This document shows positions 9,467-17,607 of a stretch of DNA of 64,000 nucleotides, piece after piece (within the stretch, counting starts at the first letter, position 1; every line of letters starts with the position of its first letter). The notes beneath the pieces are model-generated. The model saw only the letters and a program-made list of their open reading frames with translations. It was not told where the DNA came from and made no database searches. A program made the position numbers and the translations under genes. The DNA comes from Pectobacterium betavasculorum (GTDB lineage Bacteria > Pseudomonadota > Gammaproteobacteria > Enterobacterales > Enterobacteriaceae): NCBI RefSeq assembly GCF_000749845.1, contig NZ_JQHM01000014.1, forward strand, positions 18,520 through 82,519, written 5' to 3'.

Positions 9467-9653
9467 ATATAGCGCTGTTTGTCTGTGCCATCGAGTATCA
9501 ATGCGGCAGGGGGGAATTCTTTTTGTGTTGGGGGAATGGATGTCTATATGGAAATATGAAGGTGTTGTGTTGCAGATGCGTCGCCGTGTAATTATTTTGG
9601 CCTGAATCAATAGCAGTTCTTGCTTTGGGAGAAGAGCGGTTTGGTAGATTTAA

Positions 9654-10670
9654 ATGGAAATAAAAATGACGAAAGATGTTGAGCGCGATATCAGTCGTAT
9701 CAGGCAGGAGTTGACAGGTTCAGAATTGGATCTGGTGCAGCAGAAAGCACGGACCCTGAAATATTATGTGCGGGGTATTTATAACGATTTAGTGAAATGG
9801 AAGTTTACACGCCAATGTGAACAAGAAAAATCACAGCGCAATCTTGAAGTGGCGCTTTGTGTAATTGGTTTCATTGGAGTAATGCTGGCAATTTTCCGCT
9901 CAGCGGGAAGCGATATCGATTGGGTACGAGAACATACCCTGTCATTCCGATTGTGGGGTGTTGCCTTGTGTGCCATTTTCGTTGGCGTATCGCTGGAACG
10001 ATCGTCTTTGGTGAGTTCTCTGTGGCGTTTTACTGTCACGAAGGTGTTGCTATCAATTGTACTGTCGGGGCTGGTGATCTATGCACGCGGTCAGGCAGGT
10101 ATCTATGTCAATGATGTGTTTCATGTTGATGCGTCGGCTTTACCTATTACCCTGTTGTTTACAATCGGTCTTATGGTATTCAAATTGCTTTTGCCGTTTA
10201 TAATCGTTGTGGCTGTGGCTGTGGCTGTGGCTGTGGCTGTGGCTGTGGCTGTGGCTGTGGCTATGTTTTTGGTTAATTTTTTACTTCTGGGGGCTTGGGT
10301 CAAAAATAAGTTTAATGGCGGAGATTCAGATTTGCCATTTCTTTACCCCGCTCTTTGCGTGTTTGTTTCATCCGTCCTTCTTTATCATGGATGGTTATGG
10401 CCCAGCGATCAATTGAGCGATACCCGAGTGTCTGAAAAAATCTATCTGCTGGCTCATGCTCTGGATTTTAATGATTCGCATCAATGTGCGAATGTACCTG
10501 CGGATCGGCCAGTGGTTTTTCTTGGTAATGCTCAGGACGCAGTGTTAGTTGCTCCGTATCAATTGGAAGACTTTGACTTTGCCACTTTCTTTGAGGCTTC
10601 GGTAAATGTTCCCCACCAATTTATGCGGATGCGATGTGAATATAAACCGGCACAAACGTTTCCAGAATGA
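9654..10670 (+). CDS. Hypothetical polytopic membrane protein with (Val-Ala)9 repeat
   Basis: 338 residues with about five to six hydrophobic segments. A short cytoplasmic helix-rich N-terminus (~1-60) precedes them. Segments: VALCVIGFIGVMLAIF, LWGVALCAIFVGV, KVLLSIVLSGLVIY, ITLLFTIGLMVF, then a long segment containing nine Val-Ala dipeptides, then FLYPALCVFVSSVLL. The C-terminal ~85 residues are soluble. The start may be the ATG at 9666 rather than 9654; neither has a clear Shine-Dalgarno. It lies on the opposite strand between traI and the DUF3742 gene. I do not recognise the family. Confidence 0.65.
   Translation: MEIKMTKDVERDISRIRQELTGSELDLVQQKARTLKYYVRGIYNDLVKWKFTRQCEQEKSQRNLEVALCVIGFIGVMLAIFRSAGSDIDWVREHTLSFRLWGVALCAIFVGVSLERSSLVSSLWRFTVTKVLLSIVLSGLVIYARGQAGIYVNDVFHVDASALPITLLFTIGLMVFKLLLPFIIVVAVAVAVAVAVAVAVAVAMFLVNFLLLGAWVKNKFNGGDSDLPFLYPALCVFVSSVLLYHGWLWPSDQLSDTRVSEKIYLLAHALDFNDSHQCANVPADRPVVFLGNAQDAVLVAPYQLEDFDFATFFEASVNVPHQFMRMRCEYKPAQTFPE
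10209..10262 (+). repeat. Hexanucleotide microsatellite (GTGGCT)9
   Basis: Nine perfect copies of GTGGCT lie inside the membrane-protein gene and encode (Val-Ala)9 in a transmembrane segment. Because the unit is six bases, slippage changes the helix length without breaking the frame. Confidence 0.97.
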
Positions 10671-10869
10671 TGGTGATTGGCATATCTTGTCTCTGATAGT
10701 TTAAAATCGCACTGTCAGAGCAATAAGTGGGGCAGACGATCTCCGGTAGTTAGCTATTTGATGTATGGTATTTCTGCTCTAAGCTAAGTAGACAAGGCGA
10801 TTTCTGTAACCACATCGCGTATCAATCGCTGTAAGGTGGGCTTTCGGTATAAGCGGGTAACGCAGGTAT

Positions 10870-11253
10870 ATGATGACCATGAATAGCACGAGCCATAACA
10901 GTATTGCTGAACGCTTTGGCCGTTGGCTCGGCAGAGGCTGGCATGGTTACGTGCGTTGTGAACGCAAAGTATCGAACTGGTTGGTATCCAAGGATGTGCC
11001 ACAGCTTGCTGCCTTCGCGTTTTTGTGGGCAATCAAACTGGTTGTGCTTGGCGTACTGGCATATTTCGTCTTTTGGTTGGCATTGTTGATTGTGTTTGCT
11101 GTTGTTACTGGTTGGGCTGTTGGACAAGGTACGTCAGAAGATGATTTTGAATTAGGCTTCCCTGCGACGTTGGATGAGCTTCGCGAAATGCCAGGGTACG
11201 ATCCTAATCTGCACAACGATACATCTCACGAGATGTATCGCGATGGTGATTGA
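10870..11253 (+). CDS. DUF3742-family ICE protein
   Basis: 127 residues. A polar N-terminus (RFGRWLGRGWHGYVRCERKVSNWL) leads into two hydrophobic segments (~50-85) and an acidic tail with DELREMPGYDPNLHND. This is the pattern of DUF3742 proteins found between traG and traI in PFGI-1/SPI-7-type ICEs. Function is unknown. Three near-start ATGs (10870, 10873, 10879) compete; an AGG lies just ahead of the first. It is transcribed against the transfer genes, tail-to-tail with the TraG-like gene. Confidence 0.8.
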   Translation: MMTMNSTSHNSIAERFGRWLGRGWHGYVRCERKVSNWLVSKDVPQLAAFAFLWAIKLVVLGVLAYFVFWLALLIVFAVVTGWAVGQGTSEDDFELGFPATLDELREMPGYDPNLHNDTSHEMYRDGD

Positions 11254-11266
11254 TCCGGCTTAAATC

Positions 11267-12790
11267 CTACCTGAGTTTTTTGGAGACTGTACCAGCCCCC
11301 TTTCCGCCAGCATTACCAGCATCCTTTGTGCCCGCTGAAAAACTATTTGCGATTGTCCCCGCCCGAATGCCCGCCCAGGCCAGCGCACCGACCCAGAATG
11401 CCGGGAGCACAATGAACATCGAGCCCATAACGAAGTTCAGCAACATGTCGCCGAAGGTATTGTGCATGCCTACAAGCGGATCAACATTGTTGTGTGGCCG
11501 ATTCCAGCCCCATCCCCATCCGTAAAGCGCATCGAGGATCGTACTGTCGAGCCAGCGTGCAAGCTGGAACCAGAAATCCACAAAGAACAGCGCAAATTGC
11601 ACGATGCTGAGCGTGACAACGGTCTTCAGGTCGTAGGTGCCGACCAGGAGCACCAGAGGGATACAGATCACCAGTGCCATCTTCAAGAGTGCAAGCACCA
11701 TCGGCAGTGCCTGGCGTACGACGTCCAATGCCGGGAATGCGGCGATCCCTCCAATGGTCATGCCGATGTCGCCTGCAGCACGTGTGACGATATTTGGTAA
11801 GGTTTTGTCGATTTGACCGCCATAGTCTGTGTAGACATTGCCTTGGTTGAGTTTTTGCTGTCGGGGAGAAGCAAGCGCCCTGATGACGGAGTCATCTACC
11901 TCTGCACGGCTGATAAATCCCGCCCAGTTGGCGATGCGGCTGAGTAGGCTGGGGTCGACCTGTGCCAGCAGGCGTGCGCGCAAGCCGTTGCCACCATCGT
12001 TCCACCACTGTCGGCAACTTGGGTAGCCCGCACCGCTTGGCACCTGAGCCAGTCCAGCGTCACGATTGCTGTCGTAAGCCCAGCCCTCACGTGGTGTCTT
12101 GGCGCGGTAGGTGTCATAGAAGCCGCCGGTGCTGACAAAATAGGTCGAGCCGATCCAGGTCACGTCGTGCATTTGTGCTTCATCAAGATCAGGACGGCTC
12201 ATGAACAGTTTGGCGCGTGCAGGGCCGTAGCAGTCGTGGGTAAAGTCTGCGACTTCCTGAGCCAGTAGGGGATCATCAATACGGGTGGCATTGATCTCCA
12301 TCCGCATTTGTCGCAGGTCGGTGCCGCATGGGATAGCCGCCACCGAGGCACCCGTGATCGCGCGTGAGAGCGTATGCATGAAGGCCCACCAGACTGGCAC
12401 TTTTGCACTCTGGTTGTTGAGGGTGCTGAATGATTGCGACCAGCCCGTGTCTTCGGGCTGGGGCACGCTGATCTGGCATTGTGCCGAACGCGCCTGATCG
12501 TACCTGATCGTGTCGAGGTCAACATCAATGAACGGAATACCGGCGAACATCACCACCACGATTGCCACCCATACCCGGTTTTCAATGCGCATTGAAGACA
12601 GTACGCCCTTGTTGCCTTCGTCGGCACCCTCGGTACGGGATCTCAGCCATTCGTCGATGATGATGGCTATGAAGGGGAGGACGAACACGCCGCTGGCAAC
12701 CAGTACAGCCCAAATACCGTTGTGGACGACCCAGCTCACTAGGGTCAGGTAATACTCCAGATAATCGGTAGTGAAAAGCGTCATGGTCAT
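11267..12790 (-). CDS. Conjugal transfer protein, TraG N-terminal-like
   Basis: 507 residues. Hydrophobic segments flank the N-terminus (VLVASGVFVLPFIAIII, VWVAIVVVMFAGIPFI) and fill residues ~370-490. A long polar domain lies between them, with conserved-looking cysteines (CQISVP, IPCGT, CYGPA). This matches the TraG-N-like inner-membrane proteins at the end of MPF-G transfer regions, which act in mating-pair stabilisation. It follows the small membrane-protein gene by 6 bp and is the last gene of that co-directional run. Confidence 0.85.
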   Translation of the reverse strand: MTMTLFTTDYLEYYLTLVSWVVHNGIWAVLVASGVFVLPFIAIIIDEWLRSRTEGADEGNKGVLSSMRIENRVWVAIVVVMFAGIPFIDVDLDTIRYDQARSAQCQISVPQPEDTGWSQSFSTLNNQSAKVPVWWAFMHTLSRAITGASVAAIPCGTDLRQMRMEINATRIDDPLLAQEVADFTHDCYGPARAKLFMSRPDLDEAQMHDVTWIGSTYFVSTGGFYDTYRAKTPREGWAYDSNRDAGLAQVPSGAGYPSCRQWWNDGGNGLRARLLAQVDPSLLSRIANWAGFISRAEVDDSVIRALASPRQQKLNQGNVYTDYGGQIDKTLPNIVTRAAGDIGMTIGGIAAFPALDVVRQALPMVLALLKMALVICIPLVLLVGTYDLKTVVTLSIVQFALFFVDFWFQLARWLDSTILDALYGWGWGWNRPHNNVDPLVGMHNTFGDMLLNFVMGSMFIVLPAFWVGALAWAGIRAGTIANSFSAGTKDAGNAGGKGAGTVSKKLR

Positions 12791-12796
12791 ACTCCC

Positions 12797-13147
12797 TTAT
12801 ACGTCCTGTAGCAACAGGCTGAATTCCAGCACCAGCAGTGCGGCGATACCGGAAATCTCGGCACGAATGAGCCTGCGCCGGGCGTCGGAGCGGGTATCGC
12901 GCAGGAGCAGGCGGCGGCGCATCCACAGCCAGCCATAAACGGTGGCACCGTACAGGCACACGCGCCACAACAGGAAATAGCTGGCCGCATCGGCCAGCCA
13001 GTGTTCCCAGCCAGCGATGCTGCCAGCGAAGTAGATGCCCAGGACGTTGGCTGTGACGGTGATGATCAGCAACGCCACCGTCCACAGGAGGACTCTGACG
13101 GTACGCCAACGGAACAGACGGTGTGATCGCAACCAGGCAAGACTCAT
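12797..13147 (-). CDS. Small conserved ICE membrane protein
   Basis: 116 residues with three to four predicted membrane segments (VLLWTVALLIITVTANVLGI, SYFLLWRVCLYGATVYGWLW, ISGIAALLVLEFSLLL) and an Arg-rich loop RRRLLLRDTRSDARRR. Its start overlaps the PFL_4711 stop by 4 bases (ATGA) and it precedes the TraG-like gene, a position where MPF-G elements usually carry a small unnamed membrane protein. Role unknown. Confidence 0.75.
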   Translation of the reverse strand: MSLAWLRSHRLFRWRTVRVLLWTVALLIITVTANVLGIYFAGSIAGWEHWLADAASYFLLWRVCLYGATVYGWLWMRRRLLLRDTRSDARRRLIRAEISGIAALLVLEFSLLLQDV

Positions 13148-14547
13148 GGCGTGTCTCCGGGGTTGGGGCGTTGCAACTGGTCAAGACGGTTAGGTACGGG
13201 ATCGCCTTCATAAATGCCGCGTGAGCCTGCTGCGCGTGCGCTGTGGCGCTGGATGATGGCCATCGGCGAGTTGTTGGTGAGTTCGCGGCGCAGTTCAAGC
13301 TCGGTTTTGAGATTAAGGATCTCGCGGTCAAGCGTGTTGCTTTCCTGATCGACGGCGGCGATTGCCAATTGGTTGGCGGCGACGTTTGGCTCTTTCCTGC
13401 CGGTCAGTAGCGTACGTTGCAGCAGCAGGGCTTTTTCCAGTACCGATGCCAGCGCGACTTCGGAGGCCAGACGCCGGGCCAGGATGTCTTGATCAGGTTC
13501 GTCACGCAGTGCCTCGATCACGCCACGGGTGATGGGCAGTGAGGTACTGCCAGCCTTGCGAAGGTTCTCGAATGTGGTGCTGCGTGCTCCACTGACCAGT
13601 TCTTGCAGCGCTTCCAGTTTGGTGTCGTATTCGTCCTGGATGACCGGGGTCAATCCGACGCCAGGCAAGGTCTCAGTCTTGGTGCAGCCTTCGCAGGTGC
13701 GTTGTTCCTGTTCGCCCAGCACACGCGTGGCAAAGTCGATGGCTTGTTGGGGGGATGCCCACGTCTGGCAGGACAGGCTCTGGCAATTTGCCGGGTTGAT
13801 GGGGGCGGTGTCGGTTACCCCACGGCCATTGACCAGGTTATAGCCTGCACGGGTTACGTCCCCGACGACCTTGATTGAGCGCTGACCTGTACCGCCGGCA
13901 TTGCTGCCACCCACCCACGGTACGCCGTCGTTACCCCGGTTGTTTTCGGCCAGTTCAATGGCTGAAACAGCGTCGCTGCTGGCGACGGCCTGACGTAGCG
14001 CCATGCCTTCGGCGATCTGACTCCAGCCGAGCTGGCCGCCTGCGGTGTCTGCCATTTTTTCAGCCATCGCTCGGCAGGTGAGTTTGGAGCGATCAAAGTC
14101 GAGTCGGGCTTGCAGAACGCCATTGGTCAGCAGGTTATAGAGGCCCGGATCGGCCCGCTGGATGATCAGTGCGGGCAACGAGGCGACGGCGCTGGTGGCG
14201 TTCTGGATCACGTTGCCCATGATGTTCTGAAAGCCGTTGGTCAGCCCATTGAGCTGATTCTGGATGGTGGTACTGATGTTCATGTCACCGCAGATCAGGT
14301 TGCTGTTCCAGCCCACGCCGACACCAATCGAGCGCATGCCGGCCGCACCGCTCATTGATACGGCGTTACCGCCGCCGATGGAGTACATCACTTCATCACC
14401 AATGACGGCTCCGCTGTTCTGGAAGCCTCCGTCCTGTGCCAGAGCCAGGCCACTGCTCAGCGTCAGTGCAGCAACCCATAGCGTGGGTTGCCACAGGCGC
14501 GGTGCAAGAATTGAAAACGTTTTCGGGTCGAGACGTTTCATCATCAT
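13144..14547 (-). CDS. ICE conjugation protein, PFL_4711 family (TIGR03755)
   Basis: I place the start in the ATG ATG ATG at 14547-14539, directly after GAGGA. The frame is open further upstream but would run through the preceding gene. The N-terminus has a signal peptide (LWVAALTLSSGLALAQ). The rest is a periplasmic protein with many small/polar residues and paired cysteines (LICGDMN, CEGCTK, CQSLSCQ). It belongs to the conserved triplet PFL_4709-4710-4711 of the ICE secretion apparatus, where it resembles TraH-type pilus assembly factors. Exact role not established. Confidence 0.88.
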   Translation of the reverse strand: MMMKRLDPKTFSILAPRLWQPTLWVAALTLSSGLALAQDGGFQNSGAVIGDEVMYSIGGGNAVSMSGAAGMRSIGVGVGWNSNLICGDMNISTTIQNQLNGLTNGFQNIMGNVIQNATSAVASLPALIIQRADPGLYNLLTNGVLQARLDFDRSKLTCRAMAEKMADTAGGQLGWSQIAEGMALRQAVASSDAVSAIELAENNRGNDGVPWVGGSNAGGTGQRSIKVVGDVTRAGYNLVNGRGVTDTAPINPANCQSLSCQTWASPQQAIDFATRVLGEQEQRTCEGCTKTETLPGVGLTPVIQDEYDTKLEALQELVSGARSTTFENLRKAGSTSLPITRGVIEALRDEPDQDILARRLASEVALASVLEKALLLQRTLLTGRKEPNVAANQLAIAAVDQESNTLDREILNLKTELELRRELTNNSPMAIIQRHSARAAGSRGIYEGDPVPNRLDQLQRPNPGDTP

Positions 14548-14551
14548 GTCC

Positions 14552-15487
14552 TCAGTTGAAATCCGCGCTGCCGAGAAAGGTCTGGCCGCGTCTCTGGCAG
14601 CAGCTATAAGGTCGCCAGAGTGCCCAGGCGTAGTTGTCTTGCTGTGCCTGAGTGCGTGTTCCGTTGTGTGGGAAGACCGTGCAGGAAGAGGCGGGACGAG
14701 GGGCCAATTCTTGCCATTTGCCGGTGGCAGCATCGCTTTCCATCAGTGCGCCTGCCGGCCAGTAACCGTCGCGTGCGTTGGCGAGCAGGGGTTGGTATAC
14801 GTGCAGTTGCCCTCGGCGGGTCACGATATCGCCCGCCCGCTGGGCGACCACGGCGCTGGCCTTGTAGCTGTCCACCTGGTGCAGGAAACCGCCGCGTGGA
14901 TAGATGTTGCCCCACAGGTTCAGTACGGTGCGTGCGCCGATCTCGCGCATACCGGGGATCAGCGCCTCGGGGTACACCGCTTCGGGAATGTTGTAGCGCC
15001 ACGCGATGGTATCGAGTGTGCTCAGCAGGTACGGCATGAAGGCGGTGCCAGCACCATCGCAGATGGTGCCTGATGATGCGGCAAACTGACTGAACACCTG
15101 GCCGCCGGGGTGGCCGATCACGTCTGCGTTACGGAAACTGGATAGATTGTTCTCGTTGCCATGGTTGCTGGTGCCGTCACCACCGCTCCGGGCCGTGGTG
15201 TTGGTTTGGCTCATGGCGCGTACTTCAAGCCATGGATTTTCCCCGGTGTTAGCGTAGCTCGACACTACGGCGTCGGGGACGTAGTGTCTGACTTTGACGG
15301 AGGTTCGAACCGTACATCCGAACTTGGTGCAAAGCAGCCAGTAGCAGATCCCGGTGACCCGGTATTCCAGGCAATCAGGGGATAATGATGAGGAGATGAT
15401 GGCAGCGGTGTTGAGGGCAAACGAGGAACTGGCTGCCGTGAGCAAAACGGTGGCAAGACTGACGCGCAGGCGGCGGGGGAGTCTCAT
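14552..15487 (-). CDS. ICE conjugation protein, PFL_4710 family (TIGR03756, TraU-like)
   Basis: 311 residues with an N-terminal signal peptide (VSLATVLLTAASSSFA). Many cysteines follow (CLEYRVTGICYWLLC, FGCTVRTSVKV, CCQRRGQTF), typical of the TraU family of periplasmic mating proteins whose folding needs disulfide formation. The DsbA-like gene two genes away fits that need. Start overlaps the stop of the PFL_4709 gene (ATGA). Confidence 0.9.
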   Translation of the reverse strand: MRLPRRLRVSLATVLLTAASSSFALNTAAIISSSLSPDCLEYRVTGICYWLLCTKFGCTVRTSVKVRHYVPDAVVSSYANTGENPWLEVRAMSQTNTTARSGGDGTSNHGNENNLSSFRNADVIGHPGGQVFSQFAASSGTICDGAGTAFMPYLLSTLDTIAWRYNIPEAVYPEALIPGMREIGARTVLNLWGNIYPRGGFLHQVDSYKASAVVAQRAGDIVTRRGQLHVYQPLLANARDGYWPAGALMESDAATGKWQELAPRPASSCTVFPHNGTRTQAQQDNYAWALWRPYSCCQRRGQTFLGSADFN

Positions 15488-15918
15488 GGCTGAGCCCTCC
15501 TGTATGTGTTGATACGCGCCACTGCTTTGGCGACGTCAGGTTCGCCATAAACCACATAGCGTTGATCGACGATGACGGCCGGAAGGGTGGTAATGCCCAG
15601 GCTCCAGGCATCGACAACATCCTGATAGGCCTCGTTGATGCGTTGCTGCAGCGCTGTGCCGCCTTCTCTCAGGCGTTGTTGCACGATGATGGCGGCGCGT
15701 GCCGGGTCTTGGGGGAGGCTGGCTGCCAGTTCGGCCTCAATACGTGAGGGGCTGTCCAGTTCGATGAGCCGGGTATTACCCAGGTTCTGAACCGGGTGTC
15801 GTGTGTCGCTGACGACAACTACATCTGCGGCCTGCGCCAGCGGGCTCAACAGGGCAGTCAGCATGACGATGGCAAGCGTATGCCACCAGAATGAAGAGGT
15901 TGAAGCGGGAGCCAGCAT
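15484..15918 (-). CDS. ICE conjugation protein, PFL_4709 family (TIGR03757, DUF1525)
   Basis: 144 residues. Signal peptide (LAIVMLTALLSPLAQA), then a domain with DVVVVSDTRHPVQNL and a C-terminal GITTLPAVIVDQRYVVYGEPDVAKAV half that looks like a degenerate thioredoxin fold, as in the TIGR03757/TrbC-like group. The first gene of the PFL_4709-4710-4711 run. Its ATG lacks a clear Shine-Dalgarno and lies 2 bases from a stem-loop (15921-15960). Confidence 0.87.
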   Translation of the reverse strand: MLAPASTSSFWWHTLAIVMLTALLSPLAQAADVVVVSDTRHPVQNLGNTRLIELDSPSRIEAELAASLPQDPARAAIIVQQRLREGGTALQQRINEAYQDVVDAWSLGITTLPAVIVDQRYVVYGEPDVAKAVARINTYRRAQP

Positions 15919-15920
15919 AG

Positions 15921-15960
15921 TGGAGCACCATGAAATTGATCATGGTGGTAGTCCACTCCA
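15921..15960 (-). promoter_or_regulatory. Stem-loop immediately upstream of the PFL_4709 start
   Basis: CACCATG (15926-15932) pairs with CATGGTG (15941-15947), 8-base loop. Outer TGGAG (15921-15925) can pair with CTCCA (15956-15960). It lies between the DsbA-like gene and the start codon at 15918 and has no U-tract, so translational control is more likely than termination. Confidence 0.45.
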
Positions 15961-16057
15961 ACTGGCCTCAGGAAGCGACAAACAATCAGGACATGGTGAT
16001 CCCCTGTTTTTGAGAGCGTAAAAAAGTATCGAATCCCTCTGCTCTGAAGGCCACAGA

Positions 16058-16798
16058 CTACCTGGGCGTGTGGCCAATGATGTCAGCAGGCAATTTGGGC
16101 TCCTTATCCGAGGCTTGTGGGGCGGAGAGCAGATCCAGCGCTGATAGCAAAGCATCCCCCTGTACTGGACCTGTCAGTAACATGGCGCGGTTGGTCTGCT
16201 GGTCGATCAGTCGCAGTGATGGCGTAGCCTGTACGCCTTCCTGGTGTGCCTGTTCGACTTGACGGTGGATCAAGCTGTGGGGCCATTCGCTATCCATGCA
16301 GGACCGCATCGTCTGGTTCAATCCGGGGGGCGTGGTATTCGGTGGCAGTCCCTCGCCGTTGCCTCGGGTGTGCTGGTAGATCCAGGTAATCATCTGCCAG
16401 TAGGCATCATGACCACCGCTTTTGCCGGCGCACTCTGCCATGCTGGCCTGGTGCGATGCTGCAGGTTCATGCGAACTCAGGATCAGGTGATGCCATTGCA
16501 AACGAATATCGTGTTGCTGCGCGACCCAGTGTGCCAACTCAGGGTAGTAATCCTTGCAGTAGGGGCACTCCAGATCTGCGTACAGGATCAGGGTGAAACG
16601 GGCATTCGCCGCGCCTTGATGCCATTGAGAAACGGATGGGGCGGGTGGCGAGTTTACACCGCCACTTATTGGATGCGAAGGTCCCTGAGGCAATGGAGCA
16701 TAGAGACGCCAGATCAGCAGTATCAGGATGGTGAGTATCACTATGGTCGTGGGCCATGCCAGACGGCGAAGTGTTTTGATCTGAAAAATGGTGGCCAT
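16058..16798 (-). CDS. DsbA-family thiol-disulfide protein (ICE-borne)
   Basis: The ATG at 16798 begins MATIFQIKTLRRL; the frame is open upstream but that part is unconvincing. A membrane anchor (~12-32, ...IVILTILILLIWRL) precedes a DsbA/DsbG-type thioredoxin domain with active site CPYC (YADLECPYCKDY) and a cis-Pro region near ATPSLRL. It should act in the periplasm, probably oxidising or isomerising the cysteine-rich transfer proteins next door. A plus-strand AbiE operon separates it from the VirB4 gene. Confidence 0.85.
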   Translation of the reverse strand: MATIFQIKTLRRLAWPTTIVILTILILLIWRLYAPLPQGPSHPISGGVNSPPAPSVSQWHQGAANARFTLILYADLECPYCKDYYPELAHWVAQQHDIRLQWHHLILSSHEPAASHQASMAECAGKSGGHDAYWQMITWIYQHTRGNGEGLPPNTTPPGLNQTMRSCMDSEWPHSLIHRQVEQAHQEGVQATPSLRLIDQQTNRAMLLTGPVQGDALLSALDLLSAPQASDKEPKLPADIIGHTPR

Positions 16799-16945
16799 TT
16801 TTACGGTAGCTCCAGGATGGATAGGGACAGTGCCAATAGCTGAGTCGAACATGGCTGGATGGTGGTGTAGAGCAACAATCCGGTATCTGCGAACACGCTT
16901 TCCGGCCATGGATGATGGCGTCTTTTTAGAGAGGGCTTTGCAGCA

Positions 16946-16990
16946 TTGCGATGTGTTAGATTTTTTTATAGAATATCTAACCAAAGGAGG
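16946..16990 (+). promoter_or_regulatory. abiE promoter, operator-like inverted repeat and RBS
   Basis: TTGCGA at 16946-16951 and TAGAAT at 16969-16974 are spaced by 17 bp. TTAGAT (16956-16961) and ATCTAA (16975-16980) form an inverted repeat that brackets the -10. AAAGGAGG (16983-16990) precedes the ATG at 16996. AbiEi-type antitoxins are known to autorepress by binding inverted repeats at their own promoter, so this is a likely operator. Confidence 0.65.
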
Positions 16991-16995
16991 CTGTC

Positions 16996-17607
16996 ATGAG
17001 TACATCCCAAGCCATTCGAGAACGTATCGCTGCCCAGTTGGCAGGCGAGCCTTTCACGCCCGCTCTTTTTGCCGGGTTGGGGTCGCGTGCGGCTATTGAT
17101 CAGGCGCTGATGCGGCTTAACAAGGCTGGCAGTATTGAGCGCATCGGCCATGGTTTGTATGTCGTCCCCAAGGTGGGTCGCTTTGGCATCAAGACGTTGC
17201 CCGCACCTGAGCAGATAGCACATACACTGGCTGATGCGGAAGGGGCGACGATTGAGATCCATGGTGCCGAGGCCGCACGGCGTTTTGGCTTCTCTACGCA
17301 GATGCCTGCGCAGGCGGTGTTCTATACCAGTGGTTCGTCCCGGGCAGTCCGACTAGGAAAAATGACGGTCCGATTGCAACATGTCGCCTCACGCAAACTG
17401 GTATTGGCCGGTCGACCCGCAGGTCAGGCGCTGTCGGCGCTCTGGTATCTGGGGCGTCATCAGGTCACGTCCGGTACATTTCGACGGCTCGCACAAAAGT
17501 TGGCACCTGCTGAATTTCAGGCTCTGTGTTCTGCCAAGGCGTCGATGCCTGCATGGATGCTGGACGCATTGAGTGGCTATGAACGCAGCGAGGAAAAGTA
17601 TGTCTGA
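16996..17607 (+). CDS. abiEi: AbiEi-type antitoxin/transcriptional repressor (DUF6088)
   Basis: 203 residues. An N-terminal winged-helix region (IRERIAAQLAGEPFTPALFAGLGSRAAIDQALMRL in part) ends in GHGLYVVPK. It is followed by the AbiEi C-terminal antitoxin-like part (ATIEIHGAEAARRFGFSTQ). In type IV toxin-antitoxin systems AbiEi represses the operon and counteracts AbiEii. Strong AAAGGAGG upstream. Its last 8 bases overlap the toxin start (ATGTCTGA). Confidence 0.88.
   Translation: MSTSQAIRERIAAQLAGEPFTPALFAGLGSRAAIDQALMRLNKAGSIERIGHGLYVVPKVGRFGIKTLPAPEQIAHTLADAEGATIEIHGAEAARRFGFSTQMPAQAVFYTSGSSRAVRLGKMTVRLQHVASRKLVLAGRPAGQALSALWYLGRHQVTSGTFRRLAQKLAPAEFQALCSAKASMPAWMLDALSGYERSEEKYV

Noticed and set aside
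14604..15073. Long antisense open frames under PFL_4710/4711 and many others across the GC-rich transfer region
   Set aside because: They mirror the codon structure of well-supported minus-strand genes and carry no recognisable motifs.
15300..15318. tRNA-like GGTTCGAACC word
   Set aside because: It is within the PFL_4710 coding sequence with no acceptor or anticodon arms around it.
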